This document shows, piece after piece, positions 32,592 to 39,133 of a DNA stretch of 45,582 bases. Origin of the DNA: Oscillospiraceae bacterium (GTDB lineage: Bacteria; Bacillota; Clostridia; Oscillospirales; Oscillospiraceae); NCBI GenBank assembly GCA_009780175.1, contig WRAO01000018.1:1-45582 (forward strand). The letters run 5' to 3'. Position 1 is the stretch's first letter, and each line of letters begins with the position of its first letter. The position numbers and the translations under genes were made by a program. The notes under the pieces were generated by a model. The model had not been told where the DNA came from, ran no database searches, and worked only from the letters and a program-made list of their open reading frames with translations.

Positions 32592-34910
32592 TTATATCTG
32601 GTCCAGTGCCTCCAGCCGCTTTGCGAAGTCTAGGCAAATTTCTTCCGCCGCTTCCATGCTGATGCTTTCGCTGTGAATCTTTAGCACCGGGCGGCCTGTG
32701 GCGGGGGAGACGTGGACCCAGCCGCTGGCGACGGGGATGCGCAGGCCTTCGATCAACTCGGTTTGGTCGGGTGGGGCGGTGGTGGCGAGGGCTTGCATGA
32801 GGGCGGCGCGGTCGCCTTGGATGGGGACTTCTCGGCGGGCGGTGCGGAAATGGGGGGCGCGCTGGCTGATGGTGTGGAGGCTTTGGCCTAAGGTCGCCAT
32901 CGCGCCTACGAGGCGGCAGGCGGCGAATACGCCGTCGCGCAGGTGGGGGAGGCGGTAATAGAGGTCTTCGGCGCCTTTGTCGCGGCCGAGGCGGAGGAGT
33001 TTGGCGTTGAACCCCTGGGCGAGGTGGTCGAGGGCTTTGGGGGCGGCATAGGGGACGGCGACGGCTTTTGCGCCGGATTCGAGTTCGAGGAGGACGAGGA
33101 TGGCGAGGAGGCGTTCCGGCTCTAGGGTGTGGCCTTCTTCGTCTTCGGCGCGGAGGGTCATGCCGCCGCCTGCGGTTTCGAAGACGGGGACGCCCCAACC
33201 GTGGGTGGCGAGGGGGACGTTCATGCGCTCTAAAGTTCGTTTGAGGGCGCGATTGGCCGCGCCGGGGCCTGTGACCTCTACGGCGAAGGGGATGGGGGTC
33301 CCGGGTGGGATACCCCAGCTTGCGGCGGAGGCGATATAGGCTTCGAGTGTGCCGGTTGCGGCGGTGCTGTGACCGATGGATTTGCCTTTGGCTCTGTGGA
33401 GGTCGCCGGCGGTGAGGGCGGATTCAATTTTACGCTCTTCGGTCCGGGTGATGGGGAGGCCGCGGGGACCGTAGACCTTGAGGTGGAGCGTGCCGTCTTG
33501 TTCTCGAACGAAGACGGTGCGAGGGAGGTCGTAAAGGTCGGCGGCGTAGCTGGCGGCGGCTTCGAAGGGGGCGTCGAGCTCTAGCGTGTGTCCGCCGACG
33601 GCAGAGACGCCGCAGGCGATGGCGCGGGCCGCCAGATGGGCGGCGGCTTCGCCAGAATAGCTGACGCCAACGCGGCCTTCGATGCCGATGGCGGAGCCGA
33701 TGGCGAGGCAGGCTTCGGGGGTGATGACGAGATCGGTTTCGCCGCGGATCGCGCCGCCGCCGGAGAAACGGAGGCCGCTGCGGGGTTGGCCGGCGACGAG
33801 GTTCTCTTTGATCCGGCTGCCGGAGGGGAGTTCTTTTCCGGGCCAGATGCGGACTTTGGGGTCGACCACGCTGCATTCGCCGAGAATCGTCCCGTCGCCG
33901 ATGACGCTGCCTTCGTGGAGGAGGGAGCCGCGGCGGAGGGAGGCGTTTTGGCCGACGATGACGCCGTCTAGACGGGTGTCGGGGCCGAGGGTGGCGCCGT
34001 CTACCATGGAGCGGGCGACGGCGGCACCGGCGGAGATATGGGTGTTTGCGCCGAGGATGGCGTGGGGGCCGATGCGGGCGCCGGGCTCTAAGGTGACGTG
34101 TTTGCCAATGTAACAGGGCTCTAATATCGTCACGCCGGGGGGAATGGGGGTGTGGGACCAGAGGCCTTGGCGCTGTTGCTCTGAGCCGAGATTGAGGGTG
34201 AGGCGGTTGTCTAGGGCGTCGATGGCGCATTGGAGGTAGGCTTCGGGGCTGCCAATGTCGCACCAGTAGCCGGTGGCTTCGAAGCCGTAGAGCTTCTGGC
34301 CGCTGGCGAGAAGTTGGGGGAAGAGGTCGCGGGCGAAGTCGTAGCTGGTGTTTGCGGGAATCTCTTGGAGGACGCTTGGGGAGAGGATGTAGATTCCGGT
34401 GTTGATGCGGTTAGTAAAGACTTGGTTCCAGGGGGGTTTTTCGATGAAGCGTTCGATGCGGCCGTCGCTGTCGGTCATCACGAGGCCGTATTCTAGGGGG
34501 GCGGGGTGGGCGTAGAGGACGATGGTGACGTCGGCCCCTTTGTTTTGGTGGAACTGGATACATTGTCGGAGGTCAAAATCGCAGACGGCGTCGCCGCTGA
34601 GGATGAGGATGGGGTCTTGGCCGATGAAATCGGCGCAGGCGGCGACGCTGCCGGCGGTGCCGAGGGGGTTTTCTTCGATGTGGTGGGTGAGGCGCATGCC
34701 ATGGGCGGAGCCGTCGCCGAAATGGTCGGTGATGATGTGGGGGAGGAAGCCGAGGGTGAGGCAGGCGTCTTCGATGCCGTTTTGTTTGAGGAGGTTTAGG
34801 GTGTGGGTGAGAATGGGTTGGTCGAAGAGGCGGACCATGGGTTTGGGGATGTTGAGGCTGATGGGGCGGAGGCGGGTGCCTTCGCCGCCGGCTAGGATGA
34901 TGGATTTCAT
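32592..34910 (-). CDS. Sugar-1-phosphate nucleotidyltransferase fused to a degenerate phosphohexomutase
   Basis: A 772-aa fusion. Residues 1-235 are a nucleotidyltransferase with LAGGEGTRLRPISLNIPKPM and LILSGDAVCDFDL, probably making NDP-mannose or NDP-glucose. Residues about 250-365 are left-handed beta-helix repeats (IGPHAILGANTHISAGAAV and similar). Residues about 375-770 align with phosphomannomutase/phosphoglucomutase domains. However, the catalytic serine motif (T/S-ASHNP) is absent where expected, replaced by RTVFVREQDGTLHLKVYGP, and no DxDxDR metal loop is seen. The mutase half is therefore probably non-catalytic, as in some bacterial GDP-mannose-pyrophosphorylase-like proteins. The start has AAAGGAGG. 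It stands alone, without capsule genes. Confidence 0.88.
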   Translation of the reverse strand: MKSIILAGGEGTRLRPISLNIPKPMVRLFDQPILTHTLNLLKQNGIEDACLTLGFLPHIITDHFGDGSAHGMRLTHHIEENPLGTAGSVAACADFIGQDPILILSGDAVCDFDLRQCIQFHQNKGADVTIVLYAHPAPLEYGLVMTDSDGRIERFIEKPPWNQVFTNRINTGIYILSPSVLQEIPANTSYDFARDLFPQLLASGQKLYGFEATGYWCDIGSPEAYLQCAIDALDNRLTLNLGSEQQRQGLWSHTPIPPGVTILEPCYIGKHVTLEPGARIGPHAILGANTHISAGAAVARSMVDGATLGPDTRLDGVIVGQNASLRRGSLLHEGSVIGDGTILGECSVVDPKVRIWPGKELPSGSRIKENLVAGQPRSGLRFSGGGAIRGETDLVITPEACLAIGSAIGIEGRVGVSYSGEAAAHLAARAIACGVSAVGGHTLELDAPFEAAASYAADLYDLPRTVFVREQDGTLHLKVYGPRGLPITRTEERKIESALTAGDLHRAKGKSIGHSTAATGTLEAYIASAASWGIPPGTPIPFAVEVTGPGAANRALKRTLERMNVPLATHGWGVPVFETAGGGMTLRAEDEEGHTLEPERLLAILVLLELESGAKAVAVPYAAPKALDHLAQGFNAKLLRLGRDKGAEDLYYRLPHLRDGVFAACRLVGAMATLGQSLHTISQRAPHFRTARREVPIQGDRAALMQALATTAPPDQTELIEGLRIPVASGWVHVSPATGRPVLKIHSESISMEAAEEICLDFAKRLEALDQI

Positions 34911-34924
34911 GGGGGCCTCCTTTG

Positions 34925-34964
34925 GGGAATAAAATCAGGCAGACCTCGTGGGGAGGTCTACCTG
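34925..34964 (-). terminator. Terminator of the XRE/RHH pair
   Basis: Arms CAGGCAGACCTC (34936-34947) and GAGGTCTACCTG (34953-34964) with one mismatch. On the minus strand it is followed by ATTTTATT, 37 bp after the ribbon-helix-helix stop codon. Confidence 0.72.
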
Positions 34965-35000
34965 AAGTATTGCCGATTTGGAGGGGGTTTAGACGGGGGG

Positions 35001-35192
35001 TTATGGAATATACCTTTCGTCATCGCTGACTGGGATTTCGCCATTTTCTAGCTCATATTTTTCTATGCATTCTTGGGCGAGAAATTCTAGTTGGGTATTT
35101 AAGGAGCGGCGGTTCTTTTTCGCGATATGTGTTATTTTGGCAAGCATTTCGGCTTCAAAACGGATTCCTGTTTGTGTTTTGTTTGTTGCCAT
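35001..35192 (-). CDS. Ribbon-helix-helix protein (Arc/CopG-like)
   Basis: A 63-aa DNA-binding protein. A beta strand TQTGIRFEAEMLAKI is followed by two helices in KKNRRSLNTQLEFLAQECIEKYE; the RSLNxQLEFL pattern is typical of Arc-family repressors. The C-terminus is acidic (PVSDDERY). It follows the XRE gene by 17 bp on the same strand, so both are made from one transcript. Such proteins are often antitoxins or phage repressors, but no toxin is adjacent. Partner and target are unknown. Confidence 0.82.
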   Translation of the reverse strand: MATNKTQTGIRFEAEMLAKITHIAKKNRRSLNTQLEFLAQECIEKYELENGEIPVSDDERYIP

Positions 35193-35209
35193 GACAACAC
35201 CTCGCTACT

Positions 35210-35470
35210 TTAGATTTTGCTTTCCTCGTAACGATTTAAATCTGCGAAAAAATCTTGAATGGGGACATGGTACATTTCTGCTAATGCGAGCAGGACGCTG
35301 ATCCGAATGCTGTATCGGCCTAATTCCATTTCGGAGATAATCTTTTCGTGAATATCTAGCCCTTGCGTCTGTAGTCTAGCCGCAACAGTTGCTTGAGAGA
35401 GGCGCAAGGCCGTTCTATATTTTTTTAGATTTGTTCCAATGGAGATATCTTGCTTCAATTTGGAGGGCAT
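35210..35470 (-). CDS. XRE family helix-turn-helix regulator
   Basis: An 86-aa, Cro/C1-type DNA-binding protein consisting of little more than the HTH. KKYRTALRLSQATVAARLQT contains the first helices, and HEKIISEMELGRYSI the recognition helix region. VLLALAEMYHVPIQDFF is the usual closing helix. It is followed by an RHH gene and is divergent from a small orphan gene. Two AGAG-N8-CTCT palindromes lie in the shared intergenic region and are good candidates for its operators. The module looks like a lysogeny-type or toxin-antitoxin-type switch, which is inference. Confidence 0.9.
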   Translation of the reverse strand: MPSKLKQDISIGTNLKKYRTALRLSQATVAARLQTQGLDIHEKIISEMELGRYSIRISVLLALAEMYHVPIQDFFADLNRYEESKI

Positions 35471-35485
35471 ATGGAAAATCCTTTC

Positions 35486-35501
35486 AGAGTATATATGCTC
35501 T
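35486..35501. promoter_or_regulatory. Operator 1 of the XRE module
   Basis: AGAGTATATATGCTCT, AGAG-N8-CTCT, close to the XRE start. It forms an almost perfect inverted copy of 35534-35549. Confidence 0.65.
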
Positions 35502-35533
35502 TATTGATTTTTCCATTTTTTTATGCTAGAACC

Positions 35534-35549
35534 AGAGCAAATATACTCT
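35534..35549. promoter_or_regulatory. Operator 2 of the XRE module
   Basis: AGAGCAAATATACTCT, AGAG-N8-CTCT, 48 bp centre to centre from operator 1 and close to the start of the divergent small gene. Confidence 0.65.
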
Positions 35550-35575
35550 GAAACGAAAATAAGGTGGTTCCTATT

Positions 35576-35776
35576 ATGCAAGATTTTGAAGTATCATTCC
35601 ACGACTTCATTGGTTGTGAGGAAATTGGGCAAGCGCAGGGGACCGTGCATTTAATTTTGCGCATGGCGTTCAAGGCGGGGTGGCTGGCGGCGGGAGGGGA
35701 ACCTCCCAAGGTTGAATTGGAGGCACCGCTATTTCGTACGATGAATGTGAACCCAGATCATGGGCTTTTAGATTAG
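35576..35776 (+). CDS. Small protein of unknown function divergent from the XRE gene
   Basis: A 66-aa protein, ATG at 35576 with AAGGTGG eight bases upstream. The sequence has an acidic start (MQDFEVSFHDFIGCEEI), a short helix VHLILRMAFKAGWLAAGG, and a polar C-terminus with FRTMNVNPDHGLLD. It has no TM helix or motif I can name. It is placed opposite the XRE/RHH pair across two palindromic operators, so it may be the controlled output of that switch. A rho-independent terminator follows at 35832-35862. Function unknown. Confidence 0.6.
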   Translation: MQDFEVSFHDFIGCEEIGQAQGTVHLILRMAFKAGWLAAGGEPPKVELEAPLFRTMNVNPDHGLLD

Positions 35777-35831
35777 GTACGGGTACCGCCCCGGCGCTTC
35801 GCGCCACCCCTCCAAGGAGGGGAATTATGGC

Positions 35832-35862
35832 AAAATCCGCCCCAAATGGGGCGGATTTTTTT
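35832..35862 (+). terminator. Terminator after the small divergent gene
   Basis: AATCCGCCCC-AAAT-GGGGCGGATT followed by a T-tract. A CCCCTCC/GGAGGGG hairpin lies just upstream (35808-35823), and a MITE-end-like hairpin AGGCTCC...GGAGGCT just downstream (35870-35893). Confidence 0.9.
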
Positions 35863-35931
35863 GGTTTTAGGCTCCTTTTTCAAAGGAGGCTTTTAGGGCC
35901 ATAGGGCTAGCTGTCACAAGAAAACAAGGCC

Positions 35932-37527
35932 TTACTTGCCTTCGCGTCTTGCCGCTACGTATTCGTCGTAGGTCATGCGGCGATCGCGGATTTGGCCGTC
36001 TGGCAGAAATTCGATGATGCGGTTGGCGACGGTTTGGATCATTTGATGGTCGTGGGTGGCGAGGAGGATGGGTTCGTTGAAGGCCTCCAGGCCGTTGTTG
36101 AGGGCGGCGATGCTTTCCATGTCTAGGTGGTTGGTGGGTTGGTCTAGGAGGAGGACGTTGGCGCCGGAGAGCATCATTTTGCTGAGCATACAGCGGACTT
36201 TTTCGCCGCCGGAGAGGACGCTGACTTGTTTGTAGACGTCATCACCCGAGAAGAGCATGCGGCCGAGGAATTGGCGGACGAAACTTTCGCGCTTATCGTC
36301 GCTGAATTGACGCATCCATTCGATGAGGTCGAAGTTGTCCTCGAAGTAGGAGCCGTGGTCGCGGGGGAAGTAGGTTTGGGTGGTGGTGACGCCCCATTTA
36401 TACTCGCCTTTGTCTGGCTCGACTTCGCCGGCTAAAATCTGGAAGAGGGTGGTGATGGCGAGTTCGTTGTCGCCGATGAAGGCGACTTTGTCGTCTTTGC
36501 TGAGGATGAAGCTGACGTTGTTGAGGAGCTCTACGCCGTCGACCGTTTTGGAAATGCCGTCTACGGTGAGGATATCTTTGCCGGTTTCGCGCTTGGGCTC
36601 GAAGCCGACCCAGGGGTAGCGGCGGGAGGAGGCGGGGAGTTCTTCGACGGTGAGTTTGTCGATGAGTTTTTTCCGGCTTGTGGCTTGGCGGCTTTTGGAT
36701 TTATTCGCGCTGAAGCGCTGGATAAAGTCTTGCAGGGCTTTGATTTTGTCTTCGTTTTTCTTGTTCTGGTCGCGGAGCAGGCGCTGGATGAGCTGGGAGG
36801 ATTCATACCAGAAGTCGTAGTTACCGACGTAGAGTTTGATTTTGCCGTAGTCGATGTCTACGATGTGAGTACAGACGGTGTTGAGGAAGTAACGGTCGTG
36901 GGAGACGACGAGGACGGTGCCGGGATAGTCGAGCAAAAACTCTTCGAGCCAGACGACGGAGTCGATATCTAGGTTGTTGGTGGGCTCGTCGAGCAGGATG
37001 ATGTCTGGGCGTCCGAAGAGGGCTTGAGCGAGGAGGACTTTGACTTTTTGCCGACCGGTGAGTTCGGACATTTGCTTGTCGTGCAGGTCGACGGGGAGGC
37101 CGAGGCCGGAGAGCATTTGGGCGGCTTCGCTCTCGGCTTCCCAGCCGCCGAGTTCGGCGAAGAGGTCTTCGAGTTCGGCGGCTCTGAGGCCGTCTTCATC
37201 GGAGAAGTCTTCTTTTTCGTAGAGCGCGTCCTTCTCTTTGCCGCAGGCGTAGAGGGGGCCGTTGCCCATGAGGACTGTCTCTAGGACGGAGTAGTCGTTG
37301 TAAAGTTCTTGGTTTTGCTTGAGGACCGAGAGGCGCGTATTGGGGGCGATGAAGACACTGCCGCTGGTGGATTCAATCTCGCCGCTGATGAGCTTCAAGA
37401 GCGTTGATTTCCCCGCGCCGTTTGCGCCGATGATGCCGTAGCAGTTGCCAGGGGTGAATTGGAGATCTACCTTGTCGAAGAGCTTGTGGGAGCCGTAGTG
37501 CAGGCCTAGATTGTTGACTGTGATCAT
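35932..37527 (-). CDS. ABC-F family ATPase (YbiT/YkpA-like)
   Basis: A 531-aa soluble ATPase with two ABC domains and no membrane segment; ABC-F proteins act on the ribosome in translation control or antibiotic protection. Domain 1: Walker A IGANGAGKST, degenerate signature LTGRQKVKVLLAQ, Walker B IILLDEPTNNLD. A charged linker (LLRDQNKKNEDKIKAL and following) joins them. Domain 2: the Walker A position reads IGDNELAITTLF, lacking the GK[S/T] lysine; the signature is LSGGEKVRC; Walker B is LLLDQPTNHLD, with glutamine in place of the catalytic glutamate. Only the first site is likely to hydrolyse ATP normally. Its exact cellular role is unknown. Confidence 0.93.
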   Translation of the reverse strand: MITVNNLGLHYGSHKLFDKVDLQFTPGNCYGIIGANGAGKSTLLKLISGEIESTSGSVFIAPNTRLSVLKQNQELYNDYSVLETVLMGNGPLYACGKEKDALYEKEDFSDEDGLRAAELEDLFAELGGWEAESEAAQMLSGLGLPVDLHDKQMSELTGRQKVKVLLAQALFGRPDIILLDEPTNNLDIDSVVWLEEFLLDYPGTVLVVSHDRYFLNTVCTHIVDIDYGKIKLYVGNYDFWYESSQLIQRLLRDQNKKNEDKIKALQDFIQRFSANKSKSRQATSRKKLIDKLTVEELPASSRRYPWVGFEPKRETGKDILTVDGISKTVDGVELLNNVSFILSKDDKVAFIGDNELAITTLFQILAGEVEPDKGEYKWGVTTTQTYFPRDHGSYFEDNFDLIEWMRQFSDDKRESFVRQFLGRMLFSGDDVYKQVSVLSGGEKVRCMLSKMMLSGANVLLLDQPTNHLDMESIAALNNGLEAFNEPILLATHDHQMIQTVANRIIEFLPDGQIRDRRMTYDEYVAARREGK

Positions 37528-37588
37528 GTAAAAACCTCGCTATTTATTGTGGGTGTGATGATGTAGTGTGGGGGGATGGAGGGGTGGA

Positions 37589-38056
37589 CTATGCTGTCAA
37601 TTTTCGCCGTGCAAGGATGCCTAAGAAAAACATGAACCACGGCGGAAGGAACATAGATACAGTGTCTGACAGCCCGAATACTAAGAGTCCATTTATAAAT
37701 GGAGCGCCTAGGAATTCTATAAGGGAAAAGAAGGTACCGTATGTGAGAAAAAAGAGCAGGATGGCGAATAGGGCTAAAATGTCGGTTAGTTCTGCTCCGA
37801 AAATCAGTGTGACAATCGCTGCGAGGAGGCCCCAAAATATTTGATAGAGTCGCAATAAACCCGGGGACTGTGTGTTTACACTGTGCCACAAAAACATGCA
37901 CCAGATGCACAAATAGAATAAGGCATAGATAAATGACCAGGTCAGAAACTGAGGATGCTGCCGCAGGGACAGATGCAATTGGTCTGCGAAAATGTGCAGA
38001 AATAGTATGCTTGTCAGCAGGAATATGGGGGTAACTCTTGTGTTTATAGTTTCCAT
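37589..38056 (-). CDS. Four-TM membrane protein, hypothetical
   Basis: A 155-aa hydrophobic protein with four predicted helices. They include TPIFLLTSILFLHIF near the start, FIYALFYLCIWCMFLWH, LLAAIVTLIFGAELTDILALFAILLFFLTYG, and a last helix with FLPPWFMFFLGILA. No family recognised. The ATG at 38056 follows AGGAG with five-base spacing; the longer open frame upstream overlaps the preceding gene out of frame and was discarded. It lies 44 bp after the DUF975-like gene and is probably cotranscribed with it. Confidence 0.75.
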   Translation of the reverse strand: METINTRVTPIFLLTSILFLHIFADQLHLSLRQHPQFLTWSFIYALFYLCIWCMFLWHSVNTQSPGLLRLYQIFWGLLAAIVTLIFGAELTDILALFAILLFFLTYGTFFSLIEFLGAPFINGLLVFGLSDTVSMFLPPWFMFFLGILARRKLTA

Positions 38057-38100
38057 CGCCGCTCCTGAAGTTCTTGCGTTGTCGTGCGTTAAGGAAGATT

Positions 38101-38880
38101 CTAAAACATACCCGGGCGGCGCCATTGGGGTTCTTCTTCGGGGCCGCGGCCGGTTATTTTGTTGTAGTAGCCGACGTAGGTGAAGTTGGTGTAGGTCACA
38201 AACCAAAAGCTGGCGGCGACAAAGATGAAGGGGAGTTGAGTGAGGAAGTACCAGCCGAGGAAACTGGCCATGAGGAAGCAATATTGCAGCTTACGTCCGT
38301 GCATGAGTCTTGCGGATGCTGTAAGGCACCAAAGTACTCCTTTGCCCGGATGGTCGAGCAGGAGGAGGCAGGATTGAGAAAAGGCGCAGACGGCAACGAG
38401 GCCAAGCGTGAGGAAGAAGAGGCCGACGAGGCTTTGGTCTAAGATGAGGGAGAAAGACAGCCCGGCGACGATGGGTGCGGAGCGGATCGCTCTTATGAGG
38501 ATGGTGTCGATAAGATAGTTAAAGCCCTCCATCAGGCTCCAGAAGGACATGGTTTCGCCCTGGACGATACCGCGGGCGTAGAACAGGTAGCCGAGGTCTA
38601 AGGTCCAGATGAAGAGCCAGGGGATGACGAAAAAGACACTGCCGAGCAAGGTGAGATAGAAGGGGGGCAGTTCGAGCGGCAGGACACCGCCTGAGCGGAC
38701 AAAGGCGTCTGCGGAGGCGGTCATTTCTTGGAGGAATTGACCGAAGTCGGAGAGGTTCACGACGAGGATCCAGAGCAGGAACGTGAGGATGTAATAAAGC
38801 GCGGTGACCAGGAACAAGTTAGGGCGGCGCGGTGCGAGAATATGCGTTCTGGCCTGCCGCTTGAGTTCTGAAAAAGACAA
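38101..38880 (-). CDS. DUF975-like polytopic membrane protein
   Basis: A 259-aa membrane protein with about five to six hydrophobic segments. The N-terminal SFSELKRQARTHIL and the mid-region LDLGYLFYARGIVQGETMSF with LMEGF follow the DUF975 pattern of a small amphipathic start and a G-Y...RGE..S...L..GF block. I chose a TTG start at 38880, which lies about eight bases after a strong GGAGG. Upstream ATG codons (38916 and beyond) have no ribosome site. The function of this family is unknown. It is divergent from nrdD. Confidence 0.72.
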   Translation of the reverse strand: MSFSELKRQARTHILAPRRPNLFLVTALYYILTFLLWILVVNLSDFGQFLQEMTASADAFVRSGGVLPLELPPFYLTLLGSVFFVIPWLFIWTLDLGYLFYARGIVQGETMSFWSLMEGFNYLIDTILIRAIRSAPIVAGLSFSLILDQSLVGLFFLTLGLVAVCAFSQSCLLLLDHPGKGVLWCLTASARLMHGRKLQYCFLMASFLGWYFLTQLPFIFVAASFWFVTYTNFTYVGYYNKITGRGPEEEPQWRRPGMF

Positions 38881-39026
38881 AGACCTCTCCTCCTCTCCGG
38901 GAACAGTTTGACGCATTTTATCATGCAAGGCATACCATTGTACCAAAAATCCGGGCCTGTGTAAATTGGAAGAGCGTGAATATTTAGTAAATAATTCTAA
39001 TAACTGCGGGAAGTGCGAAAAGCTAC

Positions 39027-39055
39027 TTGACAGAAAATGGCTTGTAGAGTACTAT
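39027..39055 (+). promoter_or_regulatory. nrdD promoter
   Basis: TTGACA (39027-39032), 17-nt spacer, TACTAT (39050-39055). The -10 lies inside the first NrdR box. Confidence 0.85.
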
Positions 39056-39095
39056 ATATCTACTCTCCAAAAAATGGTAGCACAAGATATAGTGT
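39048..39095 (+). promoter_or_regulatory. Pair of NrdR boxes
   Basis: AGTACTATATATCTAC (39048-39063) and GCACAAGATATAGTGT (39080-39095) both resemble the NrdR consensus ACACTATATATAGTGT. They are 32 bp apart centre to centre, about three helical turns, as usual for NrdR. Box 1 covers the -10, so NrdR with dATP should repress nrdD. Confidence 0.85.
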
Positions 39096-39133
39096 GAAAT
39101 GTGGGAAGAGGACGTCTGAAAAGGAGAAGCGAC

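Noticed and set aside
33430-34263. Minus-strand frame of 277 codons inside the nucleotidyltransferase gene
   Set aside because: Arginine-rich out-of-frame shadow with no domain.
36226-37284. Several plus-strand open frames opposite the ABC-F gene
   Set aside because: Valine- and glutamate-rich antisense shadows without start signals.
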